DNA of 60,000 nt from Cryptomeria japonica (lineage: Eukaryota; Streptophyta; Pinopsida; Cupressales; Cupressaceae), in NCBI RefSeq assembly GCF_030272615.1, contig NC_081409.1:206507190-206567189 (forward strand), written 5' to 3'. Shown here in pieces: positions 23,947 to 35,846 of the stretch (position 1 is the stretch's first letter; each line of letters begins with the position of its first letter). Both the position numbers and the translations under genes were made by a program. The notes under the pieces were generated by a model, which saw only the letters and a list, made by a program, of their open reading frames with translations, was not told the DNA's origin and searched no databases.

Positions 23947-25075
23947 ATGGAAACACCTAAGGTTTATGACATTGTGGAGAAGCCAAGGCCAAAATTTAAG
24001 AAACATTCATACAAATCCATTGTGGCTGACAAGGATGGAGCATTTTCTTGTGTTTTGATCAATATGTTGCAAATTGAAGACATCTAGATATACATTCATT
24101 CTTATATGAATGAATACAACTATTTGAAGTTGGAGGAGTCCAAAAGAAATCATATTTTGGATAAAAACTTCTTGCTGAAGCTAGAGTATACAAATGTTGA
24201 GGAAAAAATATTTGATGCCTAGAAGGGTTTCCCTAACTTTCAACCTTGAAGATGAATGGATAAAAAATGTCTTAAGTTGGATCCATGAAGAATTCATCTA
24301 CCTTGGTCAACCCTACCAGATAAAAAAGGAATAAATTAGGGATGCGACTAGGTTGTGGTCCATTGGACATGTACCAAAACTAAAGGGTGTGAAGAATGAT
24401 GAAGTTATAAGGCTCACCAGAGTAAAATTTGATAAGAGAACCCTAACTATGGATAATATGATTGGTTTAGAGTTATTTTATGACACCATGGGAATTTTCT
24501 ACAAGATATGATTTATAAATAGAGAAGGATTTGTTATTGTCACTATAATCTATACTACACATGAAATGGTGAAGGAAGGAAAGGACTATAGCTGATGGGT
24601 AACTTGTAGAGAACCAAGGAAACTATTTATAATCTTCGGTATGGCACTTCTATTATATTTCTTGTGTTTTAATTCTTGAAATAATTTCTTGGTTTGAAGG
24701 ATGTGGTTTGGGGAAGAGATATTCTAGTTGCTTTCCAAGAATAATAGGCATAGGTTTCTAAACATCAAAGAATGTGATACCTTGTATAATGGTTTCTTCA
24801 AGACATTTAAAAAAGAAATGAAAATGGGATATATGATACCTTATGAAGTAGTGGAGGGTTATAAGAATGTTATTAATTTGATGGCCTATAAGGATAATTT
24901 TTAAATGGAGGTAGTTGAGCCTAGGGCTGTATGGATTGCCAGCTTTCTTGATGAGGTCTCCAGACAAAAATAGATTCCATATCCTAACATGTTGGTCAAC
25001 AAACCTAAGGACCCTACTATTGAGAGGTTTAGAAAATATGATGAGATAACTTAGAATTGCCACATGAAGAATACA
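23947..25075 (+). pseudogene. unrecognised retroelement ORF (broken)
   Basis: From the ATG at 23947 (METPKVYDIVEKPRPKFK) a degenerate reading can be followed through stops and frame changes. Readable blocks include SWIHEEFIYLGQPYQIKK near 24275 and HVPKLKGVKNDEVIRLTRVK near 24370. MGYMIPYEVVEGYKNVINLM is near 24825 and VEPRAVWIASFLDEV near 24910. I do not recognise a family and it is not pol. It lies where a copia element would carry pol, and the many in-frame TAGs suggest decay of a once continuous ORF. Confidence 0.45.
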
Positions 25076-25129
25076 AATGAGAATATGAGAGAAAAGTTGG
25101 AAAAATAATTTGGCACCCCACCAAAATCC

Positions 25130-27120
25130 ACATTTGAGGGTCCTCCAATAGTGTAGGACAAGATCCTATTGCCACTCCACCTGCACCTTGTTGGACAAGT
25201 AAATCTTCCTCTACCATTTCTACTCCTCCTAAACCTTTTGGACCTCCTCAAACACCACCTAGAATAAGAAGAGCTTCTATTGAGGTATTGTTGCAAACAA
25301 AGACTACAACAAAGAAGATGAAACAAATAACTAAGCAGTAGGGAAAAAAGGAGAAGGTCAAAATAATGATTGTTTATGATGATGAGGATGAAGAAGAAGA
25401 GGAATATTATAAAATGAAGAGAAGAGATAAGAGAAAAAGTCAAGGAGAAAAAGAAGGGAACTCAAAATGAAAAGGTAAAGAGAAGAAGACTAGGAAACCT
25501 CCTCTCGAAGCACTTGCACATGAGCCACTATAGCTTGAGACAACTATTAATGCAATTGTACAATGTGAAACACTAAAAAAGATAACAAGTATGTATGATG
25601 CATCACCTCCTATTGACAAGGCCAATATGGTGTATATGATGAATTTTAATGTGGAACTTAATGATATTATTGACCAACTTTAGGCAAGTCTTGTAGATAT
25701 ACTTAGTGACAAAAGGTATGAAGTAGTAGTAGAGGAAGCTAAGATGAGACAATAGGCTTTGGACAAGGTCTGACCATCCATTACCAAATAAGAAAGGGAT
25801 AGACTATCACAAATATAAACACAAGAGTTATAGACCAAACAAAGAGTGAATGCTCTAATGAGGAAAGACAAAGAAGACATAGAGAGGTTGGAGAAAGAAA
25901 CTAAAGAGAAAACAACCAAAATGTTGAGGAAATGAAGAAGGCTAAAGTGATAGTTACTCTAAATGATCCTCATGTAAAATATTTACCTAATTTGTTAACA
26001 CAAGACATATACTTGTTAGAATTTGATGTTCATGTGACTAGAAATGATGTAGCAAAGCATAGAGATAAGTAGAATGAGAAGACTACTCCTTTGGAGAACA
26101 CACGTATAGGAGAACAAGGTGAATTGGGTTTCCCTCCTCTGAGAAACATTAATCCAAGTGAATAAAAAATTTCTTCTCCTCTGAAGAATACAAGATATCA
26201 TCTACAAATATAGGGCATGAGAAAGAGATTAGCAATCTTGATAAAGATAAGGATTCTCCAGGGAAGATGGATGAGAAGTAAGATACCTCTATGAGTGATC
26301 ATGAAGTAGACTAGGGATCCTCTTCTCCCTCAACAAACTCATTTAAGGACCTATTGACTTGCAGATGTAGATTCAACCTATGCTGACACACTAGCCATTG
26401 CCAATCCCAACACATGTAGGCTAGATGTACCTATCTAACATGTCTCTCCTCCACAAGTTACAACTTAGAGACATCTTGCACTCTTTAGCAAGAAAAGAGA
26501 TATCGCAACAAAAATTGGAGAAGACTCGATTGATTGACAATGCTTTAATGATCATTCAAGAGGTTTTACCAAAGTTAAACATTAATTATTCCCTACCTCT
26601 GGAACAAAAATTGAAACTCTTGATGTACACTTTCAAATATCATTTCTCTCACATTAAGAAAAAGGTAGAGCAAGAGTCTTTTAGAAATATAAGAGATAAA
26701 AGGATAGATGAAGCATCTCACTAGTGTGCTAATGCACACAATAAGTTATAGGAGAACATTAATATTTTTAAGTATTGTGTTGATGAAGTGACTACACTTT
26801 CTCAGTCTTGTTGCAAATGACAAAATTCCACCAAAAGAATCAAATATTAGATTGACTCCATTGAGTCACAAATCACTTGAATGGATAGGATATATGATCT
26901 ATCAAAGGATAGGGATGGATCAGCAAGAGCCCAAATTGAAAATCTTCATTTGCAGTTGTCGTTGCTTCAGGACTAGAGAGATAAAATAAAGAAACAATTA
27001 AGGCAAGCAATGAACTTGAGACTAGCTTCATTATCTTGGGTACTAGATGAAGCAGAGAAGGTGAATTAGAAGATGAAGGCTCCCAATAGTGTGGATGAGG
27101 CTGAGAATTCATACATACAA
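25130..27120 (+). pseudogene. Lys/Glu-rich coiled-coil ORF (broken)
   Basis: The region reads as a Pro-rich segment (PPKPFGPPQTPPRIRRAS near 25228-25280), an acidic run (DDEDEEEEEYY near 25379) and a basic run (KRRDKRKSQGEKEGNSK). Heptad-like charged sequence follows, such as RKDKEDIERLEKETKEKT near 25860-25910. A second open stretch at 26425-26724 contains LRDILHSLARKEISQQKLEK. Most interruptions are TAG, as expected from CAG or TGG. No catalytic domain is seen. It resembles a structural or coiled-coil accessory protein of a non-autonomous element; a captured host ORF is an alternative. Confidence 0.5.
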
Positions 27121-27500
27121 TTTAAATATCAAAAGAGTGCATTCTTTCCTCAGAAAAAGCAAACCAAGCATCTACTCTTACCCAACTCAAGTTAATATAC
27201 AAGGCCATTCTACCTTCTAAGTGAGTTGTGAGAGTATTGTAGAAAAGACATTTTTTTGGCTTTGTATAGACTTTCAAATATGTACAATATATTTCTGGGG
27301 TTTTTTTCTCAAAACACTTCATGCATCACATCAGTTTTGGGGCATCTCCATCTCAAGTAGAGTTGTTGTTAATAGAGATCATGCAATTAGGGGGAGTTCA
27401 TGCATTATTTGGTTGTCATAAGTAGAAGACAGTATGCCCCTTTCCCTTGATGTCAAAGGGGGAGACAATACATGTAGATAAATGTATGTTGTGATCAATG

Positions 27501-27514
27501 AAAAAGGGGGAGAT
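27501..27514 (+). promoter_or_regulatory. polypurine tract of the copia-like element
   Basis: AAAAAGGGGGAGAT precedes TGTTGG at 27515. A second similar tract, AAAGGGGGAGACAAT, lies about 50 bases upstream near 27455-27470. Confidence 0.75.
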
Positions 27515-28407
27515 TGTTGGAAATATGTACTTTATGTTGTCATAGATGTCAACTTATCATACTTTTATAGTGATGAGTTGGTTTAGTTAAAGAGAATAAT
27601 AAATAGAGTTGAATTGGTTTAGTTGAAGAGACTAAGAAATGATTTGGGTCTAGCATGATTTGAGAAGAGATGATTAAACACTAATGTAGATATGAAATCA
27701 ACATATTTAAGGACAAGCAAGTCAATCCAAAAGACCAAAAAATGTTTTCCTGAACTAAGATGACAATGTGACAATCCAAAAGCATGTTATGAACATTTTT
27801 AAGCATGTAGCACATTTTTCATGCTTTGATGTGGAGTACAATCACATTGATTGATTTTTGCATGTTGAAGGAGTTCAGTGAGTGACAAGTTGAGTCTTTT
27901 TCATACTTTTATGATTGAGAGAATTTGTCTAAGGTACAAATGATGTATCTTTATATGATTGTGCCTTTGTATTTTGGTTTGCATTCCTCCATATTGGATG
28001 GTATGGTTGTGCGGTTCTAGAGAGGTTTGGGAGTTATCAAGAAGGTTATTTATAGGCTTTCATGTCCTAACATATTCTACAAGAAAATTTTTAAGTGTTT
28101 GTTCTCTAGATTACACTATAACAAGGTTAAGTTTCTCAGATGTTCACTAGAATTCTTTGCATTCCTTCCGATGGATAGATATGCTTGTGCAGACATAAGG
28201 ATATGATCAAAGAGGTTTAAGTGTCCATTGATGTGATTCTTAGTTGATTTGGTGTACCACAATATAATATATAAAGTGTTGAAGTGTCATAGTCAATCTG
28301 GGATGTTGCATTCTCATCATCTCAATAGATTTATCTTATTGTGCTAGCACATAATGATCATATACTTTAGGAGATTGTAGAAGGTACTCATTAGTCCACT
28401 GGCTTTC
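27515..28407 (+). mobile_element. copia-type 3' LTR, left half (split by the gypsy array)
   Basis: It starts with TGTTGG after a polypurine tract and is cut at 28407 by the gypsy array. CTTTC at 28403-28407 is the target duplication. The LTR resumes at 51946. The reconstructed LTR is about 1.77 kb. A 51-base block here (28334-28384) recurs, diverged, immediately after the insertion (51946-51996), so the LTR contained a ~74-bp tandem repeat into whose boundary the array inserted. Confidence 0.8.
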
Positions 28408-29226
28408 CGATGCAGCCATGACTGGTTAAACCCTCAAAGAGAATTAACCGGCTTATGCATCAAGAGTAACACAATGAAAGCAATAAGAAAACATAGCAAG
28501 ATTACTGAAATAGACCATATTATTGCCTTAGAACTCCTGACAACCAACTAGTTATCATCATACAATCATCTTAGAAAATCTAGTAGTTAACCAGTTACAT
28601 GCAGGCTATTAGCCATATACAATCCAACCGGGACTCTCTAAATCAACTGGATCACTAATTACCAATCTCAATCCTTATTCTAATTTCTACTTTCTCTACC
28701 CTACAAATGATTACATAATGCCATATATATACCCTTTGGAACATATATGGATCAAACTCAAAAGATTACATTTACGAATGCAGGAAAATGAAACGTGTAA
28801 CTAGGTCTTTCCTAAGAATGAAAGAAATGTTTTCAAAAAATAACAACCAAGAAGATCGGATCAGAAGGAAGGTCAACCACACACCCAAGAACATCGAACA
28901 AGACCCCAAATAGATCCACACGCCAAGAAATGCTCTAGTAATGAAGGAAAGTTAATCAGTAAGCACAAGAATTGTCATGGAACCCAAAAACAGTCAATCG
29001 AGAGCGATAACTAGCCAGAAAAGTATCCAAATGGACTAAAAATCTGAAATCAAGCACATAAAACAACTTCACAACCAAAAATAGGATCTGCAATGAAAAT
29101 CAAGCAACTACCGATACCAACCAGTAAGAATACAAAAAATTGCACACTGAACTGATCAAGAACTAAACTTAAAGGAAACATTTTTTATTGATGCAAGATT
29201 TCTCATAGACCAAGGATGCTCCTACA
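28408..29226 (-). mobile_element. LTR A of the gypsy array (outer 3' LTR)
   Basis: On the + strand it runs from CGATGCAGCC (TGATG in the other copies, so the terminal T has mutated) to CTCCTACA at 29226, where three terminal bases (TCA) are missing compared with LTRs B, C and D. It is about 819 bp. It contains several CCGGTT/AACCGG motifs common to all four copies and a reverse-strand TATATATGGCA block near 28724-28734. Confidence 0.85.
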
Positions 29227-29265
29227 GACACCCTAGGTAGAAAAAGATGTTCCATGAAAGGCAAC

Positions 29266-31125
29266 TCATGAACATCTAAACGGATACGGGATAAAGACCC
29301 CATGCTCATTTCTTATCCAAACATCTTCCTTATCTGCCAACCTCTTCTTTAGCTCCTCTGTAATCTCAACTGGCTTCTCTAGCTCTTGACTCTCTTTGTT
29401 TCTCTTCCTTTGCTTCAGATCTGCACATTGTCTATGTTTACTGCACTCTTTCTTTTGCAACTCTGATTTATTTCTACCACAAGACTTCATCCGGTTTGTC
29501 ACCATAAGCTCTTTGTCATCTGGTTCTATCTGTCTATCAGGCTTATTTATCAAACCTTTCTGAAAACTCATGCCACCTTCTGGTATTACCTTTGCAACTG
29601 GCTTCTTAGTACTACAACTTTTCTCAAGACTCAGATTCTTCAACTCCTTCTCTTTCTCCTTCAAAGAAGTCAATGTGAACTTCTGCCCATATTTCTCAAT
29701 AGTGACTAGGTTTCTTCTACAGTCATAAATAGCTCCTCTATCAAACTGCTAAGGTCTTCCCAACAAGACATGACAAGCACTCATAGATACAACATCACAC
29801 AAGACCTCATCCCTAAAAGGCCCAATATTGAAATTCACCAAACATTGTTCCTTTACTTCTATCTTTTGATCATCTTGTAACCAACTTACCTTGTAATAAA
29901 AAAGGATGCTCAAGCCTGTTCGATCCAAGATTCACTACCATCTCTTCAAATACCAAATTATCAATACTTCCACTATCCACAATAACCTTGCAACACTTAC
30001 CACTAGATTTGCACACAGTCCGGAAAAGACTCTTTCTCTGAGTAGATCCGGTATCCTCATTGCTTTGCTCCATCATGACTCTTTTGAACATAAGGGACTC
30101 TCCTTGCTCCGGTGTACAGTCAATTCCCATAACTTCACTTTCTGGTTCCTCATTTTCCACACAACTTCTTGCCATTCCCTGCTTACATTCATAAAATCTA
30201 TGTCTGGTTTCTCCACACTTGAAACATTTGCCGAGAAATTCTCTATCGGTATTGCCAATGCCTTTCCTCTATGTTTTATGTTCTAGTTCCTTACTCCGCT
30301 TAGGTTTTGATTCTTCCTCAACAATCTACTTCTTTGTCCTCATTTCTCCCTTGAGTCTCTCCTTCCCTCTAGGTTTATTCAGCTATCTTCTTTTCTCATT
30401 TTCTCCTTAGCCTTCAAAGCATACTGGTAGGCTTCTTCAACTGTGGAAACCCCCAACATACTCATCTCATCCTGAATGTTAAATGCACATCCGTTTATGT
30501 ACCTCGCCACCCTTTCTCTATCCATCTCTCTATGTCCAGATCTAATCATCACCTTGTACAATTCCTCAGTGTACTCTTTCACAATCATGTTTCTCTGTTT
30601 TAGATTCTACAAATTCTTGAACAATTCCAACTCATAGTCTCCCAGTATGAACTTGGCCTTCAATCTTGCGATCATCTATCTCCACCAGGTGATCTTCATT
30701 TCACTATTCTCCACTCTATCTTTCTGTAATTGTTTCCACCATAAAGAAGCATGCCCTTTCAACTTAGTATGTGACAACCGAACTCTCTACAGATCCTTGA
30801 CATCCTCAAACTCAAAGTAATCCTCCAACTCTCTGATCCAATCAATCAAATCCTTCGGGTTCAATGTTCCTAAAAAGGTTGAAACTTCCACTTTATGAAC
30901 TTTCCTCACTTGCACCACTTCTCTCAAGAATATTTCCTCTCTTTCGTCTTCCGATCCTTCAACCTCTTCCACTTCAAGTTCTTCATCGGCTTCTTCATAC
31001 TCATCCTTATATTTAGGGTTTCTCCGCAAACTAGCCAAAGTGTTTTAGATTTCATTCCTCACTTCATTCTTGAAGTCCTCCATCATCTATTCTACCCTTC
31101 GGGGGTTTGTCCTTCTAGGCGGCAT
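29266..31125 (-). pseudogene. gag-protease of array unit 1 (broken)
   Basis: The start ATG at 31125 gives MPPRRTNPRRVE. The acidic segment and gag core follow: VSTFLGTLNPKDLIDWIREL, then EDYFEFEDVKD at 30870-30790. A zinc knuckle CFKCGETRHRFYEC lies at 30226-30185 and the protease reads CCKVIVDSGS near 30000-29970 with the D-S-G triad intact. The frame ends in a Lys/Glu-rich tail (LKQRKRNKESQELEKP, then EELKKRLADKEDVW) and ...PFRCS at 29266, only about 40 bases before LTR A. Several stops interrupt it. No RT or integrase exists between the tail and the LTR. Confidence 0.85.
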
Positions 31126-31298
31126 CTCCTCTTCCGCTCCGATGAACTACCTCAACTTAACAATCTGACTACCGGTTTCAATTGCCTCCCCTTGGCGATC
31201 TATTGAACACACAAGCAGTCAGACTCCAATCGATGATCTATCCACCCAAAGGAATGCCTCAAGGCTCACAAACAACTCTTCCATTAACCGGTTCATAA

Positions 31299-31313
31299 CC
31301 AGCTTTGATACCA
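31299..31313 (-). promoter_or_regulatory. primer binding site of unit 1 (tRNA-iMet type)
   Basis: Read on the - strand it is TGGTATCAAAGCTGG, two bases inside LTR B. It matches the initiator-Met tRNA 3' end (TGGTATCAGAGC) except for one base. The equivalent sites are TGGTATCAGAGC at 51116-51105 (perfect) and a more decayed one near 33735-33748. Confidence 0.9.
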
Positions 31314-31315
31314 CT

Positions 31316-32135
31316 TGATGCAGTCATAATCGATAAAACCCTCAAAGAGAATTAACCGGCTTATGCAGCAAGAGTAACACAACAAAAGCAACAAGAAAAC
31401 ATAGAAAGATTATAGAAACAGACCATATTATTGCCTTAGAACTTTTGGCAACCAACCGGTTATCATCATACAATCATCTTAGAACATCCGGTAGTTAACC
31501 GGTTACATGCAGGCTATCAGCTAGATATAATCTAGTCGAGACTCTCAGAATCAACCGAAGCACTAATTACCAATCTCAATCCTTATTCTAATTTCTACTT
31601 TCTCTACCCTACAAATGATTACATAGTGCCATATATACCCTATGGAATATATCTGGGTCGGCCTCAAAATATTACATTTACCAATGCAAGAAAATGAAAC
31701 GTGTAACTAGGTCAGCCCTAAGAATGAAATAAATCTTTCTAGAAAATAACAACCAAGAAGATCGGATCAGTAGGAAGGTTGGCCACATACCCAAGAACAT
31801 CAGACAAGACCCCAAATAGATCCATATGCCAAGAACCACTCCTGTAATGAAGGAAATTTAACTAGTAAGCACAAGAACTGTCCTGAAACCCAGAAACAGT
31901 CAACTGGGAGTGATAACTAGCCGGAAAAGAATCCAAATGGACTCAAAATATGGAATTAAGCACACAAACCAGCCTAGAAACCAAAAATAGGATCTGCAAT
32001 GAAAATCAAGTAACTATCGATAGCAACTAGTAAGAACACATAAAACTGCACACTGAACTAATCAAGAACTAAACTGAAAGGAAATATTTTTGGTTGATGC
32101 AAGATTGCTCATAGATCGGGGATGCTCTTACATCA
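31316..32135 (-). mobile_element. LTR B of the gypsy array
   Basis: On the + strand it runs from TGATGCAGTC to TTACATCA, 820 bp, TG...CA on both strands. It serves as 5' LTR of unit 1 and 3' LTR of unit 2. It is co-linear with the other LTRs apart from scattered substitutions. Confidence 0.9.
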
Positions 32136-32174
32136 GACACCCCAGGTAGAAAAAGATGTTCCATGAGAGGCAAC

Positions 32175-33560
32175 TCATGAACATCTAAAAGGATTTAGGA
32201 TAAAGACCCCATGCTCATTTTTTATCCAAACATCTTCCTTATTTGCCAACCTCTTCTTTAGCTCCTCCAGAATCTCAATCAGTTTCTCTAACTCCTGACT
32301 CTCTTTATTTCTCTTCCTTTGCTTCAGATCTGCACATTGTCTCTGTTTACTGCTCTCTTTCTTATGCGACTCTGATTTGTTTCTGCCACAAGACTTCATC
32401 AGGTTTGTCACCATAAGCTCTTCTTCATCTAGTTATATCTTTCCATCGGGCTTATTTATCAGATCTTTCTGCAAACTCATGCCACCTTCCGGTATTACCT
32501 CTGCAATCGATTTCTTAGTACTACAACTTTTCTCAAGACTCAAATTCTTCACCTCCTTCTCTTTCTCCTTCAAAGAAGTCAATGTGAATTTCTTCCCATC
32601 TTTCTCAATAGTGACGAGGTTTATTATACAGTCATAAATAGTTCCTCTATCAAACTACCAAGGTCTTTCCAACAAGACATGACAAGCACTGTCAGTTCCT
32701 TTCCTTTGTGTTTTATGTTCTGGTTCCTTACTCCACTTAGGTTTTGATTCTTCATCAACATTATGCTTCTTTGTATTCATTTGTCCCTTGAATCTCTCCT
32801 TCCCTCTACGGTTATTCAGTTCTCTTCTTCTCATCTTCTTCTCACCCTTCAATGTATACTAGTAAGCTTCTTCAACCATAGAAACCCTCAACATGCTCAT
32901 CTCATCCTGAATGTTAAATGAAAGTCCATTTATCTACCTCACCACCTTTTCTCTATCCATCTCTCTATGTCTAGATCTAATCATCACCTTGTATAATTCC
33001 TCAATGTACTCTTTCACAGTCATGTTTCTTTGTTTCAGTTTCTACAACTTCTTGAATAATTCCAACTCATAATCTCCCGGTATGAACTTGGCCTTCAATA
33101 TTGCAACCATCTATCTCCATCAGGTGATCTTCATTTCACCATTCTCCACTCTATCTTTTTGCAATTCTTTCTACCATAAGGTAGTTTTCCCTTTCAACTT
33201 AGTATGTGCCAACCAAACTCTCTGCAGGTCCTTAACATCCTCAAACTCAAAGTAATCCTCCAACTCTCTAATCCAATCAATCAGATCCTTTAGGTTCAGC
33301 GTTCCAGAAAATTTTGAAACTTCCACTTTATGAACTTTACTCGCTTGTGCCACTCCTCTCAGGAATCTTTCCTCTCTTTCATCTTTTGTTCCTTCAGCCT
33401 CTTTCGCTTCAAGTTCTTCACCGGATTTTTCATACTCATCCTCAGATTTAGGGTTTCTCCGCAAACCAGCCAAAGTGTTTCACATTTTGTTCCTCACTTC
33501 ATTCTTGAAGTCCTCCATCATCTCTTCTACACTCTGGGGGTTTGTCCTTCTAGGTGGCAT
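32175..33560 (-). pseudogene. gag-protease of array unit 2, with internal deletion
   Basis: Same layout as unit 1: start ATG at 33560, gag core LNLKDLIDWIRELEDYFEFE, and Lys/Glu-rich tail ending ...PFRCS at 32175. At 32694/32695 the sequence jumps from the end of protease to a point N-terminal of it, losing about 480 bases that in unit 1 (29782-30258) hold the zinc knuckle and the protease core. Unit 2 is thus 1.6 kb internally against 2.1 kb in unit 1. Confidence 0.8.
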
Positions 33561-33750
33561 CTCCTCTTCTGCTCTGATGATTTGCCTCCACTAGGCGATC
33601 TCACTACCAATTTCAGTTGCCTCCCCTCGGTGATCTATTGAACACACAAGCAACTTGCCTCCAATCGATGATATGTCCACCCAAAGGAATGCCTCAAGGT
33701 TCGCAAACAACTCTTCCACTAACCTGCTCATAACCAACTCTGATACTAGT

Positions 33751-34572
33751 TGATGTAGCCATAACTGGTAAAACCCTCAAAGAGAATTAACCGGCTTATG
33801 CAGAAAGAGTAACACAACAAAAGCAACAAGAAAACATACCAAGATTACAGAAACAGACCATATTATTGCCTTAGAACTTCTGGTAACCAACCGGTTATCA
33901 TCATATAATCATCTTACAACATCTAATAGTTAACCGGTTACATGTAGGCTATCAGCCATATACAATCCAACTGGGACTCTCAAAATCAACCGGATCACTA
34001 ATTACCAATCTCAATCGTTATTCTAATTTCTACTTTCTCTACCCTACAAATGATTACATAGTGTCATATATATACCCTCCGAAACATATCTAGGTTGGCC
34101 TCAAAAGATTACATTTACCAATGCAAGAAAATGAAATGTGTAACTAGGTTGGCCCTTAGAATGAAATAAATCTTTCTGGAAAATAACAACCAAGAAGATC
34201 GGATCAACATGAAGGTCGGCCACACACCCAAAAACATCGGACAAGACCCCAAATAGATCCACATGCCAAGAACCGCTCCGGTAATGAATGAAAGTTAACA
34301 AGTAAGCACAAGAACTGTCCCAAAACCCGAAAACAGTCAATCGGGAGCGATAACTAGCTAGAAAAGAATCCAAATGGATTGAAAATCTAGAATTAAGCAC
34401 ATAAACCAGCCTGAAAATTGAAAACAGGATCTTCGATGAAAAGAAAGCAACTATCGGTACCAACCAATAAGAACACAGAAAACTACACACCGAACTGATC
34501 AAGAATTAAACTGAAAGGAAATATTTTTGGTTGATGCAAGATTGCTCATAGACCGAGGATGCTCCTGCATCA
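33751..34572 (-). mobile_element. LTR C of the gypsy array
   Basis: On the + strand it runs from TGATGTAGCC to CTGCATCA, 822 bp. It is the 5' LTR of unit 2 and the 3' LTR of unit 3. The adjacent primer site is decayed (TAGTATCAGAGT on the - strand). Confidence 0.9.
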
Positions 34573-35794
34573 GACACCCTAGGTAGAAAAAGATGTTCCA
34601 TGAGAGGCAAATCATGAACATCTAAAAGGATTCTGGATAAAGATCCCATGCTCATTTTTTATCCAAACATCTTCCTTATTTGTCAACCTCTTCTTTAGCT
34701 CCTCCAAAATCTCAATCGGCTTCTCTAACCCTTGACTCTCTTTGTTTCTCTTCCTTTGCTTCATATCTACACAACGTCTATGTTTATTGCTCTCTTTCTT
34801 CTGTAGCGCCGATTTGTTTCTGCCACAAGACTTCATCCAGTTTGTCACCATAATCTCTCTGTCATATGGTTCTATCTATCCATCAGGCTTATTTATCATA
34901 TCTTTCTGCAAACTCATGCCACCTTTTGGTATTACCTTTGCAACCAGTTTATCAAAACTACAACTTTTCTCAAGACTCAAATTTTTCACCTCCTTCTCTT
35001 TCTCCTTCAAAGTAGTCAATGTGAACTTCTGCCCATCTTTCTCAATAGTGACTAGGTTTATTCTACAGTCATAAATAGATCCTCTATGAAACTACCAAGG
35101 TCTTCCCAACAAGACATGACAAGCACTCATAGATACAACATCACACAAGACCACATCCCTAAAATGCCCAATATTGAAATTCACCAAACAATGTTCCTTT
35201 ACTTCTATCTTTTGATCATCTTTTAACCAAATTACCTTGTGAGGACAAGGATGCTCAAGCCTTTTCAATCCAAGATCCACTACCATCTCTTCAGATGCCA
35301 AATTATCAGTATTTCCACTATCCACAATAACCTTGCAACACTTACCACTTGATTTCCACACAGCCTGCAAAAGACTCTTTCTCTGAGTAGATCCGGTATC
35401 CTCATTGTTCTACTTCATCATGACTTTGTTGAACATAAGGGGTTCTCCTTGCTCTGGTGTACTGTCAGTTCTCGTAACTTCACTTTCTGGTTCCTCATTT
35501 TCCACACAACTTCTTGTCATTCCCTACTTACATTCATAAAATATATGTCTAGTTTCTCCACACTTGAAAAATTTGCCGGGAAATTCTCTACCAGTACTGC
35601 TAGTGCCTTTCCTTTGTGTTTTATGTTTCGGCTCCTTACTCCACTTAGGTTTTGATTCTTCCTAAATATTCTGCTTCTCTATACTCATTTGTCCCTTGAA
35701 TCTCTCCTTCCCTCTAGGGTTATTCGGTTGTCTTCTTCTCATCTTCTCCTCAGCCTTCAAAGTATACTGGTAAGCTTCTTCAACTGGAAACCCT

Positions 35795-35846
35795 CAACAT
35801 ATTCATCTCATCCTAAATGTTAAATGCAATTTCATTTGTGTACCTC
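35795..35846. repeat. 52-bp direct duplication flanking the copia LTR (left copy)
   Basis: The left copy of a 52-base gag segment starts at CAACATATTCATCTC and ends GTGTACCTC. The right copy is at 37446-37497 and differs at one base (CTC against CTT). Units 1 and 2 have this segment once, so it was duplicated at the insertion. The first five bases of the right copy (CAACA) coincide with the LTR terminus. Confidence 0.92.

Larger units (their letters stand above)
23187..27514 (+). mobile_element. internal region of a copia-like element without pol
   Basis: It begins inside gag and ends with a polypurine tract (AAAAAGGGGGAGAT, 27501-27514) against a TGTTGG LTR start. It encodes a gag zinc knuckle and two unrecognised ORF remnants, one of them long and coiled-coil-like. 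I see no protease, integrase, RT or RNase H, so the element was probably non-autonomous and mobilised by a relative. Its 5' LTR and gag start are lost at the 23186/23187 junction. Its 3' LTR is at 27515-28407 continuing at 51946-52825. Confidence 0.7.

Noticed and set aside
28334-28384. Taken at first as a long target duplication of the gypsy array.
   Set aside because: The 5-bp CTTTC fits the LTR ends exactly; the longer similarity is a diverged tandem repeat of the host LTR.
34101-34502. 133-codon - strand open frame in LTR C (a similar one is at 51667-51870).
   Set aside because: It lies wholly inside the LTR and has no domain; LTR copies share it by descent.
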